This document shows positions 54,801 to 62,704 of a stretch of DNA of 64,000 bases, piece by piece. The stretch lies in assembly GCF_009765985.1 (NCBI RefSeq), contig NZ_LMUM01000023.1, positions 25,178 to 89,177 on the forward strand. Reading direction: 5' to 3'. The notes under the pieces are model-generated. The model saw only the letters and a list, made by a program, of their open reading frames with translations, was not told the DNA's origin and did not search any database. Position 1 is the stretch's first letter. Each line of letters starts with the position of its first letter. The DNA is from Acidobacterium sp. S8 (lineage in GTDB: Bacteria; Acidobacteriota; Terriglobia; Terriglobales; Acidobacteriaceae). The position numbers were made by a program, and so were the translations under genes.

Positions 54801-55020
54801 GTACAGAGCCTGTGAAGTTATTTTGAGCTGAGACGGTAACGGTAAGACTCTGCGCCGTCCCGGCTTCTATGGAAAGGCTGGTTGGGGATAGCGCCAGCGA
54901 GAAGTCCGGGCCCGGACCGCTTGCGTTCGTCTCCGTATGACTTCCACATGCTGCCAGCAGAAGGAGAACGCAGGAGAATGTCCCGCAAACACACTTTTTC
55001 GACCATGAGGATAGCAGCAT
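51808..55020 (-). CDS. Large lipoprotein: five Ig-like repeats plus quinoprotein-like propeller
   Basis: Exported protein of 1,070 residues. Lipobox LLLAACG gives an acylated Cys25. Residues about 39-558 are five tandem Ig-like units of about 104 residues, each starting with DF(S/T)L and with SGLP(A/S)GVT, PSTL and LTAAA blocks. The C-terminal half (about 565-1,065) is a PQQ-like propeller without visible quinoprotein Trp-docking residues (YAFDADSGSILWQK, GVAVFGLLK at the end). The layout suggests a cell-surface binding or adhesion protein. Co-directional with thiS, 113 bp away. Confidence 0.82.
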   Translation of the reverse strand: MLLSSWSKKCVCGTFSCVLLLLAACGSHTETNASGPGPDFSLALSPTSLSIEAGTAQSLTVTVSAQNNFTGSVQVAISGLPSGVTAAPSTLNMTSGVPQKVTLTADANAAASDDTVTFTATSGMLSHAAMLSLKVTSVPPPAEDFSLSVTPSSLMLTAGATGESLTVNAAPVNGFSDPVNVSFSGLPAGVTISPSTLTLTPGSPQNIVLTAAANASLGTVSVTVTGVSGSLSHTSTVALTVVAAPPPADFTIAIKPTALALTAGAGGQAVTVTISAVNGFTGRVDVALAGLPAGVTASPSTLSIPAGSSQSLTLTAAANAHIGSANITVTCSSGSLSHTAILALSVASPPPAADFSLTATPGSLSIIAGLTGLPVSLLATAGNGFTGSVAVSVSGLPAGVTASPSTLNLTPGVPQNVTLTAAANAAVGKATVTFTGKSGALTHTAAVALTVAPAPPPPDFTLSVNPQSLTLTAGASGQQIAVSAAAQNGFTGTVNVSVSGLPSGVTPSPSTLTLTPGTPQNMTLTAASGAATGKVTVTFTGATSPLTHTATLALTVNPTPPVVVDVTTYHYDNSRTGLNANESKLILANVNSTGFGKVGFYPTDGKVDAEPLYLSGFTVNGETHNVLYVVTEHDSAYAFDADSGSILWQKSVLASGESSSDDHSCNQISPEIGITDTPVIDRTHGAIFFVAMTVDGTGAYHHRLHALSLTTGAEIEGGPTEISASFPGTGYGSQNGVQTFDPAQYAERVGLLLMNGSLFLGWTSHCDRDPYTGWLMMYDEATLHQKSVLNLTPNSTSTVHYNDGEGSIWMAGAGLAGDSSGNVYFLDANGSFDTDLDGSGMPAHGDYGNAFMKVSSSNGKLTPADYFSTFDTVTDSIADRDFGSGGALLLPDVTDATGKTRHLAVGAGKDGNIYVVDRDNLGKFNPNGNQNYQEVSGTLSSEFGMAAYFNSTVYYGSINNVLQAFPLQAGKLATASSSQTSTVFTFPGTTPGVSANGGQNGIVWAVENSSPAVLHAYDASSLDRELYNSNQAARGRDNFGNGNKFITPMIVNGKVYIGTPTGVAVFGLLK
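53346..54906 (-). repeat. Five tandem ~312-bp coding repeats (Ig-like domains)
   Basis: The DNA coding residues about 39-558 of the lipoprotein repeats with a period near 312 bp. Copies differ by numerous substitutions, so this is an old array, not a fresh duplication. Confidence 0.75.
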
Positions 55021-55133
55021 GGCCTTCTACCCCTGGCGTCTCCTGTAAGTAGAAGAACGCTGGGACTTTGATGGCGACATTCAGGGAAACGTTGTGCCTG
55101 GTCCGGAAAATTTGCCGGGTGGCAAAGTGAACG

Positions 55134-55349
55134 CTAGGACAGACCGCCGCCAACGAAATGCACGATTTCCAGCTTGTCACCGGATTGAAGCGAAGCCTCT
55201 GCCCAGGATGAGCGGGAGACGATTTCGCCGTTCTGCTCGATAGCAACACGGTCATTCTTGAGGCCGAGATACGAGATCAGGTCAGCAATCTTTGCTGCGG
55301 ACGAAAGCTCGACGATCTCCTTCGGCTGGCCGTTGATCACTAGCTGCAT
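55134..55349 (-). CDS. thiS: Sulfur carrier protein ThiS
   Basis: Ubiquitin-fold protein of 71 residues that carries sulfur as a C-terminal thiocarboxylate for the thiazole half of thiamine. Typical blocks: MQLVINGQPKEI, DLISYLGLKNDRVAIEQNGE, RSSWAEASLQSGDKLEIVHF. The C-terminus is GGGLS, not a bare Gly-Gly; two residues must be removed before the glycine can be adenylated, or this carrier works differently. thiG and thiF are not adjacent. A 73-residue membrane protein gene precedes it by 19 bp. Confidence 0.85.
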   Translation of the reverse strand: MQLVINGQPKEIVELSSAAKIADLISYLGLKNDRVAIEQNGEIVSRSSWAEASLQSGDKLEIVHFVGGGLS

Positions 55350-55368
55350 AGCCTGAGAATATCAGAGG

Positions 55369-55590
55369 CTATCGCACGTGCAGATAGTGCCAGACTTCCC
55401 AGCTGCAGACGAAGACGGTAGCCAAAAAAATATTGAAAAGCAGCGCAACCACCAAGCCCCGGATGCAGCCGAGGCCGTCGTCCGCAGGTATTGTCTCCCG
55501 CTTCTCGACGGATTGCGGTGTGGATACAGTGGATACCAGGGCGAGCCGCCTTGCATGAACCGGAGACAAGGAATGACTGAAAGTGCTCAT
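55369..55590 (-). CDS. Small C-terminally anchored membrane protein, unknown function
   Basis: Protein of 73 residues from the ATG at 55590, which follows AGAGGA by 6 bases. A soluble Ser/Arg-rich N-terminus is followed by one hydrophobic helix near the C-terminus (GLVVALLFNIFLATVFVC) and a short aromatic tail WEVWHYLHVR. The stop lies 19 bp before thiS, so the two are likely co-transcribed. I do not recognise the family. Confidence 0.55.
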   Translation of the reverse strand: MSTFSHSLSPVHARRLALVSTVSTPQSVEKRETIPADDGLGCIRGLVVALLFNIFLATVFVCSWEVWHYLHVR

Positions 55591-55727
55591 GGCTTTTCCT
55601 CTCACGGAGTCTATCGGTCAGCGAGGTTGAGGACTTCAGCGAACATCGAAGAAGGCAGGCCTTCTGTTCCGAATTGAAACAGCGCGCCAAATCGGAACGG
55701 TCAAAAAAAGTGACGAAAACTTCGCAA

Positions 55728-55739
55728 TTTTGCGCAAAA
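55728..55739. promoter_or_regulatory. 12-bp palindrome upstream of nuoA
   Basis: TTTTGCGCAAAA is a perfect palindrome 123 bp before the nuoA start, in an AT-rich stretch with related GCAATTTTGC. It could bind a regulator of the nuo operon or of the divergent gene, or be part of a DNA-bending region. No promoter was assigned. Confidence 0.35.
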
Positions 55740-55862
55740 AAGTGGCGATTTTGCTCTCAAAACGAGCAGGAATTACCCGCTCTTCCTTGACGGCAACAGC
55801 AACCAGAAACTACTCTCAACAGAGAGGCTTCGGCGATAAAACGCTTAAGCGGTGAGACTAGG

Positions 55863-56270
55863 ATGCAGGGCGCAAATTATTTCTGGAATTACGTACCGCT
55901 GTTGCTGCAAATTCTTGCTGCGGCTGGGCTTGGCGCAGGAATGATTACCGCGTCATGGTTTCTGGGGCGGCATCGCAACACGAAGGCAAAGCTGGATGCG
56001 TACGAGTGCGGTGTTCCGGTGGAAGGCGACGCGCGCGGACGATTTTCTGTGCGCTTCTACATGGTTGCCATGCTCTTCATTCTCTTCGACGTAGAAGCCG
56101 TGTTTATGTTGCCGTGGGCAGTGATTTATCGTGAGCTGCCGAAGATTTCCGGCTCGCGTCTCTTCGGCTTCTGGGAGATGCTGGTTTACCTCGGCTTTGT
56201 GCTGGTCGGCTTCTTCTATATCTGGAAAAAAGGCATTCTCGACTGGTCTGCGGATAAGGGTGATCTCTAG
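55863..56270 (+). CDS. nuoA: NADH-quinone oxidoreductase subunit A
   Basis: Membrane subunit of complex I, 135 residues with three helices. Conserved loop KLDAYECGVPVEGDARGRFSV (with the key Cys) and RFYMVAMLFILFDVEAVFMLPWAV identify it. First gene of the operon. It is normally followed by nuoB, but here only 62 bp separate it from nuoC. Confidence 0.95.
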   Translation: MQGANYFWNYVPLLLQILAAAGLGAGMITASWFLGRHRNTKAKLDAYECGVPVEGDARGRFSVRFYMVAMLFILFDVEAVFMLPWAVIYRELPKISGSRLFGFWEMLVYLGFVLVGFFYIWKKGILDWSADKGDL

Positions 56271-56332
56271 CTCTTCAACTGAATGTTTCTGACCTGGGCC
56301 TTGACGACGGCCCGCAGCAAAGTAAGGACTCG

Positions 56333-56827
56333 ATGGATTCAGCTGTTCAAGGGAAAGATGCTGTTCTAGCGGCCCTGCCGGAAAACCGGGCGCTCGCTTC
56401 CCTCCTTCAATGGAACACAGATGCCGTTCTCGACGCGCAATATGCTCTCAAGGAATTGACCGTTACCATCGCCCGCGATGAGATTCGCGGCGCCTGTCAG
56501 GCGGTAAAGGACGCTGACTATAACTTCCTTGAAGATGTCACCTGCGTGGACTGGTATCCGAGCGAGCCTCGCTTCCAGGTGACGTACCACATTCTTTCGC
56601 ACAGTTTGAAAGACCGGGTACGGCTTATCTCTCCCGTCGAAAGCATCGATCCCACCATTGACAGCATTACTCCCGTCTGGCCATCGGCAAATTACTATGA
56701 GCGCGAAGTCTGGGATCTCTTTGGCGTGCGCTTCCACGGGCATCCGGAGCTGCGCCGCATCATGATGCCGGAAGAGTGGGATGGTCATCCGCTGCGCAAG
56801 GACTATCCTGTGGAGGGCTACCGCTAA
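56333..56827 (+). CDS. nuoC: NADH-quinone oxidoreductase subunit C
   Basis: Peripheral subunit of 164 residues, not fused to NuoD. Signature YEREVWDLFGVRFHGHPELRRIMMPEEW and GHPLRKDYPVEGYR. The N-terminal 60 residues include the typical DVTCVDWYP block. AAGGA lies before the start. Its TAA overlaps the nuoD start (TAATG). Confidence 0.95.
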   Translation: MDSAVQGKDAVLAALPENRALASLLQWNTDAVLDAQYALKELTVTIARDEIRGACQAVKDADYNFLEDVTCVDWYPSEPRFQVTYHILSHSLKDRVRLISPVESIDPTIDSITPVWPSANYYEREVWDLFGVRFHGHPELRRIMMPEEWDGHPLRKDYPVEGYR

Positions 56828-58068
56828 TGCCTACCAGTCCTGATCTGGCAAAATTCGTTGAAACCACTACGCTGCTGAAGGCGCGTCCCGAAGAAGGCTC
56901 GAAAGATCGCACGATGGTCCTCAACATGGGCCCGCAGCATCCTTCGACGCACGGCGTGCTGCGCCTGGTGATTGAGATTGACGGCGAGACGGTGCTGAAG
57001 GTGGTTCCGGATATCGGATACCTGCACACCGGCATTGAGAAGACCTGCGAGGCGAAGTTTTATCAGCAGGTGGTTCCGATGACGGATCGCATCGACTACC
57101 TCTGCCCGATGACCAACAACTTAGCCTATGTTCTGGCGATTGAAAAGTTGTTGCAGCTGGAAATTCCAGATCGCGCGCAATGGATTCGCGTGATGCTGAA
57201 TGAGCTGACGCGGTTGAATTCGCACCTGGTCTGGTTGGGCACGCACGCCATGGATATTGGCGCTCTGACCGTCTTCCTTTATTGCTTCCGCGAGCGTGAA
57301 GATATTTTGCGCCTCTTCGAGCAGGTCTCGGGCCAGCGCATGATGACTTCGTACTTCCGCGTAGGCGGGCTGGCGCTTGAGCCGCCGCTGGACTTTTTCG
57401 ATCGCGTGCGGGATTTCGTAAAGCTCATGCCGGAGAGGATCGATCAGTACGAGAATCTGCTGACCGGCAATCCGATTTTCGTGAATCGTCTGAAGGGTGT
57501 TGGCCACCTGAGCGCCGCAGATGCGATTGCTCTTGGTGTGACCGGGCCGCCGCTGCGTGCCTCGGGCGTGGACTGGGATCTGCGGCGCGACATGCCGTAT
57601 TCGAGCTACGAAAAGTTCCAGTTTCAGGTGCCGGTATCGAATGACTGCGATGTGTGGGCGCGTTATGTGGTCCGCATCCAGGAGATGCGCGAGTCGGTGA
57701 AAATCATCGAGCAGGCGCTGGATGGGATGCCGGAGGGCCGCATTACCGCCGATGCTCCGAAGGTGGTACTGCCGGATCGTGAAAAGATGAAGACCCAGAT
57801 GGAGTCGCTCATCTACCACTTCAAGATTGTGACCGAGGGCTTCACTGTTCCTGCAGGTCAGGTGTATCAGGCAGTGGAATCGCCGCGCGGGGAGATGGGC
57901 TATTACGCAGTGAGCGACGGCACGGCCAAGCCATACCGCGTGCACATGCGGAATCCTTCATTTGCTACCCTGCAAGCGCTGCAAACGATGTGCGAAGGGC
58001 GTTTGATCGCTGATGTGGTGGCGGTCATCGGATCGATCGATATTGTTCTCGGAGAAATCGACCGGTGA
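56827..58068 (+). CDS. nuoD: NADH-quinone oxidoreductase subunit D
   Basis: Quinone-site subunit of 413 residues (from the ATG at 56827; a further upstream frame lies inside nuoC). Motifs NMGPQHPSTHGVLRLVIEID (His/Tyr region of the quinone pocket), DIGYLHTGIEKTCE, TRLNSHLVWLGTHAMDIGA, and the terminal IGSIDIVLGEIDR. The gene ends GTGA, overlapping the start of the following unknown gene. Confidence 0.96.
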   Translation: MPTSPDLAKFVETTTLLKARPEEGSKDRTMVLNMGPQHPSTHGVLRLVIEIDGETVLKVVPDIGYLHTGIEKTCEAKFYQQVVPMTDRIDYLCPMTNNLAYVLAIEKLLQLEIPDRAQWIRVMLNELTRLNSHLVWLGTHAMDIGALTVFLYCFREREDILRLFEQVSGQRMMTSYFRVGGLALEPPLDFFDRVRDFVKLMPERIDQYENLLTGNPIFVNRLKGVGHLSAADAIALGVTGPPLRASGVDWDLRRDMPYSSYEKFQFQVPVSNDCDVWARYVVRIQEMRESVKIIEQALDGMPEGRITADAPKVVLPDREKMKTQMESLIYHFKIVTEGFTVPAGQVYQAVESPRGEMGYYAVSDGTAKPYRVHMRNPSFATLQALQTMCEGRLIADVVAVIGSIDIVLGEIDR

Positions 58069-58436
58069 CGGCTGAAATCACGGGCGATTCGAGAATATTT
58101 GCAGAGCTTTGGATTTCATTTGCTTCTCTAGTCCGCTCGTATGTAGCGGCACATGATCTGGGAAGAATTGAAGGTCGTGCCTTCGTGGATGAAGGAAACG
58201 ACGATCGGCTGACGATCCGCGAAGGAAAAAGAATTCTTGTTATCGAATTTGATGGGCAGACCGGAAATGGTCAGTGGACGATATACGAGGACGATCCGGG
58301 ACCGGAACGGCAGTTGAGCAGCGGCACGTTTCGTATCGACGATGACAGCCTGGTGACCTTCAGTGATCGTCGCGGGACTATGGAACTGGAAATTGCGGCA
58401 GAAGCATTTACCGCAAAGATTTTCGATCAAGACTAG
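58065..58436 (+). CDS. Unknown 123-residue protein encoded within the nuo operon
   Basis: Starts with GTG overlapping the nuoD stop (GTGA), which suggests translational coupling. The protein is soluble and acidic, with a predicted helix (IFAELWISFASLVRSYVAAH), then a beta-rich part (DRLTIREGKRILVIEFD, NGQWTIYEDDPGPERQ). No transmembrane helix and no known cofactor motif is visible. I do not recognise the family. Possibilities include an assembly factor or an unrelated co-transcribed protein. Confidence 0.7.
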   Translation: MTAEITGDSRIFAELWISFASLVRSYVAAHDLGRIEGRAFVDEGNDDRLTIREGKRILVIEFDGQTGNGQWTIYEDDPGPERQLSSGTFRIDDDSLVTFSDRRGTMELEIAAEAFTAKIFDQD

Positions 58437-58443
58437 AACTGCA

Positions 58444-58483
58444 GATCCCTCGGCTCCGCGCTACGCGCTTCGGTCGGGATGAC
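58444..58483. repeat. Dispersed REP-like element between the unknown gene and nuoE
   Basis: GATCCCTCGGCTCCGCGC ... GGTCGGGATGAC forms an imperfect hairpin: an ATCCC/GGGAT outer stem and a GCGC/GCGC inner stem. It resembles the short palindromic repeats (CCCTCGG...CGGGATGACA) often scattered in acidobacterial genomes. Only one copy is in this window. Confidence 0.45.
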
Positions 58484-58502
58484 AAACGTTAGAGGATTCG
58501 GC

Positions 58503-59012
58503 ATGAGCACTTCTGCAACGACAATTTTTTCACCGGAGACTGCGGCGCGCTTCGACCGGCTGGTCACGCTCTACCCGGTCAAGCGCTCGGCGCTCATCCC
58601 CATGCTGCTCTACGCGCAGGACGAGATCGGATACATTTCCGATGCGGTGGTTGTCGAGATTGCGCAGCGCATTGGCATCAGCGAGCTCGATGTGCGCAGC
58701 GTGTTGAGCTACTATTCCATGCTGCGGACCAAGCCCGTAGGCAAGTACAACGTGCAGGTGTGCACGAACATCTCCTGCATGCTGCGCGACGGCTACGGAA
58801 TCATGGAGCACTGCAAGAAGCGTCTCGGCATCGGACACAAGGAAGTGACTTCGGACGGATTATTTTCTCTGGAGGAAGTCGAGTGCATCGGCGCCTGCTG
58901 CTGGGCTCCCGCCGTGCAGATTAACTACGACTTCTACGATGATCTGACGACGGAAAAGATGGACCAGATTCTCGACGACTACAAAGCAGGACGTGGAAAG
59001 GAGACAGTCTAA
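58503..59012 (+). CDS. nuoE: NADH-quinone oxidoreductase subunit E
   Basis: 2Fe-2S subunit of 169 residues from the ATG at 58503. Cluster ligands lie in QVCTNISCMLRDG and EVECIGACCWAPAVQIN; the helical N-terminal domain has MLLYAQDEIGYISDAVV. It works with NuoF in the NADH-oxidising module. TAATG overlap with nuoF. Confidence 0.95.
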   Translation: MSTSATTIFSPETAARFDRLVTLYPVKRSALIPMLLYAQDEIGYISDAVVVEIAQRIGISELDVRSVLSYYSMLRTKPVGKYNVQVCTNISCMLRDGYGIMEHCKKRLGIGHKEVTSDGLFSLEEVECIGACCWAPAVQINYDFYDDLTTEKMDQILDDYKAGRGKETV

Positions 59013-60319
59013 TGCCCAGGCTTGTTTTCCATCCCGAAGAAGTAAAGATCATTTCGCGCCGCTTTGGACAGGGCGCTGCAGACATCGACAAATATATTGC
59101 GCTCGACGGATACAAGGCCGTGCAGACCGCGATTGAAAAAGGTGTCGACTGGATCATTGCCGAGATGAAGGCGTCTGGTCTGCGTGGGCGCGGCGGCGCT
59201 GGTTTCCCGACCGGCATGAAGTGGTCGTTTGTTCCGAAGCAGTCGGAGCGGCCGAAATATGTGCTCGTCAACGGTGACGAGAGTGAGCCGGGAACCTGCA
59301 AGGACCATGTGATCTTTTTGCACGATCCGCATGCCGTGATTGAAGGCACCATGATTGCCGGTCTTGCTATCGGCTCGAAGATGGGCTTCATCTACCTTCG
59401 CGGCGAGTATCGCTACCTGCTGAAGATCATGGAGAAGGCCGTTGCCGATGCCTACGCGAAAGGTTTTCTTGGCAAGAACATTTTTGGTTCCGGCATTGAC
59501 TTCGACATCGTGACGCAGACCGGCGCAGGCGCTTACGAAGTTGGCGAAGAGTCGGCGCTGATGGAATCGCTCGAAGGTAAGCGTGGTGTGCCGCGTATCA
59601 AGCCTCCCTTCCCTGCTGTGGTGGGTCTGTACGGCGGCCCGACGGTTATCAATAACGCAGAGACGATTGCCAGCGTGCCGCACATTCTGTTGATGGGCGG
59701 CGAGGCATACGCCAAGGTTGGTTCAGAACGCAACGGCGGTACGCGTTTGTTCGGCATCAGCGGCCATGTTGTGAACCCCGGCGTGTATGAACTGCCGATG
59801 GGTTACAACCTGAAGAAGGCCATCTATGAAGTTGGCGGCGGCATCTCTAACGGTCGCAAGTTGAAGGCTGTAGTTCCCGGTGGCTCGTCCACACCGGTGC
59901 TGACTGCGGATGAAATCGACGTCGGGCTCGACTTCGACCAGATGGGCAAAGCGGGAACGATGCTTGGCTCGGGTGGCATCGTCGTGATCGACGACCAGAC
60001 ATGCATGGTTGAGTTTGCGCTGCGCACGATCAAGTTTTATCAGCACGAAAGCTGCGGCTGGTGCATTCCCTGCCGCGAAGGCACGGATTGGTTAAAGAAG
60101 ACGATTGGCCGCGTGCATGCCGGCGGCGGCGTTGCGAAGGATCTCGATAATATTCGTTATCTCGCTGAGAACATGTTGGGCCGCACTTTCTGCCCGCTCG
60201 GCGATGCGGCAGCGATGCCCACGATCGGATTCATCAAGAAATTTCGGCATGAGTTTGAAGACCACTTGAACGGCAAGCCTTGCCCTTACGCGCACGCAGA
60301 AGAACCGGCGCTGGTATAG
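59012..60319 (+). CDS. nuoF: NADH-quinone oxidoreductase subunit F
   Basis: FMN- and NADH-binding subunit of 435 residues. FMN/NADH site GLRGRGGAGFPTGMKW, acidic VNGDESEPGTCKD, and the 4Fe-4S (N3) ligands ESCGWCIPCREGTDW plus the Cys in GRTFCPLGDAA are all present. It is an intact NADH-dehydrogenase module gene, so this complex I should oxidise NADH. Confidence 0.96.
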   Translation: MPRLVFHPEEVKIISRRFGQGAADIDKYIALDGYKAVQTAIEKGVDWIIAEMKASGLRGRGGAGFPTGMKWSFVPKQSERPKYVLVNGDESEPGTCKDHVIFLHDPHAVIEGTMIAGLAIGSKMGFIYLRGEYRYLLKIMEKAVADAYAKGFLGKNIFGSGIDFDIVTQTGAGAYEVGEESALMESLEGKRGVPRIKPPFPAVVGLYGGPTVINNAETIASVPHILLMGGEAYAKVGSERNGGTRLFGISGHVVNPGVYELPMGYNLKKAIYEVGGGISNGRKLKAVVPGGSSTPVLTADEIDVGLDFDQMGKAGTMLGSGGIVVIDDQTCMVEFALRTIKFYQHESCGWCIPCREGTDWLKKTIGRVHAGGGVAKDLDNIRYLAENMLGRTFCPLGDAAAMPTIGFIKKFRHEFEDHLNGKPCPYAHAEEPALV

Positions 60320-60334
60320 AGGATCAGGAAGAAA

Positions 60335-62683
60335 ATGGCTGACGTAACGTTTACAGTCGATGGCAAGAAGCTGACCGCGCCTGCGGGAACGCTGCTGATT
60401 GATGCCTGCAAGAATGCCGGCATCGAGATTCCAGCGTTCTGCTACTACCCGAATCTGTCGCTGCAGGCAGCATGCCGCATGTGCGTGGTGCGCATCGAGA
60501 AGATGCCCAAGCTGCAGACGGCGTGTACCACTCCGGTTGCGGAAGGCATGGTTGTTCAGTCCGAGACGGACGAGATCAAGCAGGCGCGCAAAGCGACGAT
60601 TGAGCTGCTGCTCGGCAACCATCCGCTGGACTGCCCGGTATGCGATGCCGGCGGCGAGTGCGAACTGCAGGACATGACTTTCAAGTACGGCGCGGCTGAA
60701 TCGAAGTACATCGAGATCAAGCAGCATCGTGAAGAGCAGCAGTGGTCGCCGGTGGTCTACTTCGATCGTCCACGCTGCATTCTCTGCTACCGCTGTGTGC
60801 GCGTTTGCGGCGAAGGCATGGATGTGTGGGCGCTCGGCGTTGAGAATCGCGGCGTGAGCAGCGTGATTGCGCCGAATGGCCAAGACCATCTGAATTGCGA
60901 AGAGTGCGGCATGTGCATCGATCTCTGCCCGGTCGGCGCGTTGACTTCCGGCACCTATCGCTACAAGACTCGGCCGTGGGAGATGAATCACGTTGCCACC
61001 ATCTGCACGCATTGCGGCGATGGCTGCAAGACAACATTGGGCGTGCGCAGCGTGAATGATGGTGTGGAGATTATCCGTGGCGACAACCGCGACAAGAGCG
61101 GCATCAATGGCGATTTCTTGTGTAACAAAGGCCGTTACGGATTCGACTTTGCCAACCGTACAGACCGCTTGACCAAGCCGCTGGTTCGTCAGGCAGACGG
61201 CAAGTTTGCCGAAGTGAGCTGGGACAAGGCGCTTGATTTCGCTGCCAAAAAGCTGCGTGAGATTCGTGAGGCAAAGGGCGGCCAGGCGATTGGCGTAATC
61301 GGCTCGAACCGCACGACGAACGAAGAAAACTATCTGCTGCAGAAGTTCGCGCGCACGATTCTTGGCACTAATAACATCGATCATCACCGCACTGCGGATT
61401 ATGTTTCCTTCGCATCGGCTTTGAACGGCAAGTCGGGTCGCACGGCCGGGCTGCGCGATACGACTTCTGCTCCGGCGATTCTGCTGCTGGGCAACAATCC
61501 CACGGATCAGCATCCGGCGCTGGCGTGGAATCTGCGCTCGAATGTTCGCCTGAACCGTTCGCGGCTGTATGTTGCGAATCATGCCGAGATCAAGCTGCGG
61601 CGGCAGGCAAAATCATTCCTGCAGATTCCGCAGGATGGCTATGCATCCCTGATTCAGTATCTCGGCGGAAACGACGGCGCGATTGCTGCCGATGACAATA
61701 CAACTGCTTTCCGCGATGCGATTCGCAAGGAAGAGTCGCTGCTGATCGTGTTTGGCTCTGAGTATCGCGGACGCGACATTCAGGCGCTGGTCGAGTTCGG
61801 GCTTTCGCTGCCAAATACGAAATTTGCTGCGCTTGGAGACTATGCCAATTCACGCGGCGCAGCGGATATGGGCTTATTGCCTGATCTGCTGCCGGGTTAT
61901 GTTCCGGTCAATGATGCGGCGCACTTCGTCGATGAGTACGGCGCAACTTTGCCAACGACGGCTGGGCTAGATTTACTGCAGATGTTCGACGCAGCGAGGA
62001 ATGGCGATCTGGCAGCGCTTTATGTTGTTGGGTCAAATCCAGTCTCGCGCTATGGCGTCGATCCTTCGGCACTCAAAAATACATTTCTCGTAGTACAGGA
62101 CATGTTCCTCACCGAAACGGCGCAACTAGCCGATGTGGTCTTCCCAGCCGCGAATCTTTATGAGAAGGCCGGGACGGTCACGAATACCTATGGCGATATT
62201 CAGCTGGTCAAGAAGGCTGCCGACAAGGCTGGTGTTCGTACCGATTTTGAATTGATCGTGCGCCTTGCAGACCGCATGGGCGCTGATCCGAAGAAGCTGG
62301 TTCCTTTCGGACGTGGCAGCTTCGCAGATATGGGGCAAACGCGCGGTGCGCAGTCTGGCGAGGCCGATCGTCACGCCGTCTGGCTTGCGGCAAATCATCT
62401 GGAACCGAAGCTCAGCCCGTTCGATCCGTTCGCAACGCTTGATGAGATTCAGCGGCTCGTTCCCAGCTATCACGTTTCGCGGCTGGAATTGCTGACAGGA
62501 AGCGAGCAGCCGGAAAAGTTTGACCTGGTACAGATTCAGCCTGCTGCTTCGCGGCGCGACCTGGTTCTGCCTGCAGAAGATACGCTCTTTACTTCAGGCA
62601 CGCTGGGCCGCTATAGCGGCATGCTGAAAGACATTGTCGAGTCGCACACAACACCCAACCCCGCGGAAACAGCGGCGGATTAG
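60335..62683 (+). CDS. nuoG: NADH-quinone oxidoreductase subunit G
   Basis: Large Fe-S subunit of 782 residues. N-terminal 2Fe-2S domain (CYYPNLSLQAACRMCVVR), HPLDCPVCDAGGECELQD (N4/N5 region), PRCILCYRCVRVCGEGMD and CEECGMCIDLCPVGALTSG, then a molybdopterin-oxidoreductase-like domain with CTHCGDGCKT (possible N7 cluster). RBS AGGAAG before the ATG. Confidence 0.95.
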   Translation: MADVTFTVDGKKLTAPAGTLLIDACKNAGIEIPAFCYYPNLSLQAACRMCVVRIEKMPKLQTACTTPVAEGMVVQSETDEIKQARKATIELLLGNHPLDCPVCDAGGECELQDMTFKYGAAESKYIEIKQHREEQQWSPVVYFDRPRCILCYRCVRVCGEGMDVWALGVENRGVSSVIAPNGQDHLNCEECGMCIDLCPVGALTSGTYRYKTRPWEMNHVATICTHCGDGCKTTLGVRSVNDGVEIIRGDNRDKSGINGDFLCNKGRYGFDFANRTDRLTKPLVRQADGKFAEVSWDKALDFAAKKLREIREAKGGQAIGVIGSNRTTNEENYLLQKFARTILGTNNIDHHRTADYVSFASALNGKSGRTAGLRDTTSAPAILLLGNNPTDQHPALAWNLRSNVRLNRSRLYVANHAEIKLRRQAKSFLQIPQDGYASLIQYLGGNDGAIAADDNTTAFRDAIRKEESLLIVFGSEYRGRDIQALVEFGLSLPNTKFAALGDYANSRGAADMGLLPDLLPGYVPVNDAAHFVDEYGATLPTTAGLDLLQMFDAARNGDLAALYVVGSNPVSRYGVDPSALKNTFLVVQDMFLTETAQLADVVFPAANLYEKAGTVTNTYGDIQLVKKAADKAGVRTDFELIVRLADRMGADPKKLVPFGRGSFADMGQTRGAQSGEADRHAVWLAANHLEPKLSPFDPFATLDEIQRLVPSYHVSRLELLTGSEQPEKFDLVQIQPAASRRDLVLPAEDTLFTSGTLGRYSGMLKDIVESHTTPNPAETAAD

Positions 62684-62704
62684 CAAATTCTCTTGGAAGG
62701 CCCG

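Noticed and set aside
60092..61582. 496-codon frame opposite nuoF/nuoG
   Set aside because: Antisense shadow of two certain genes.
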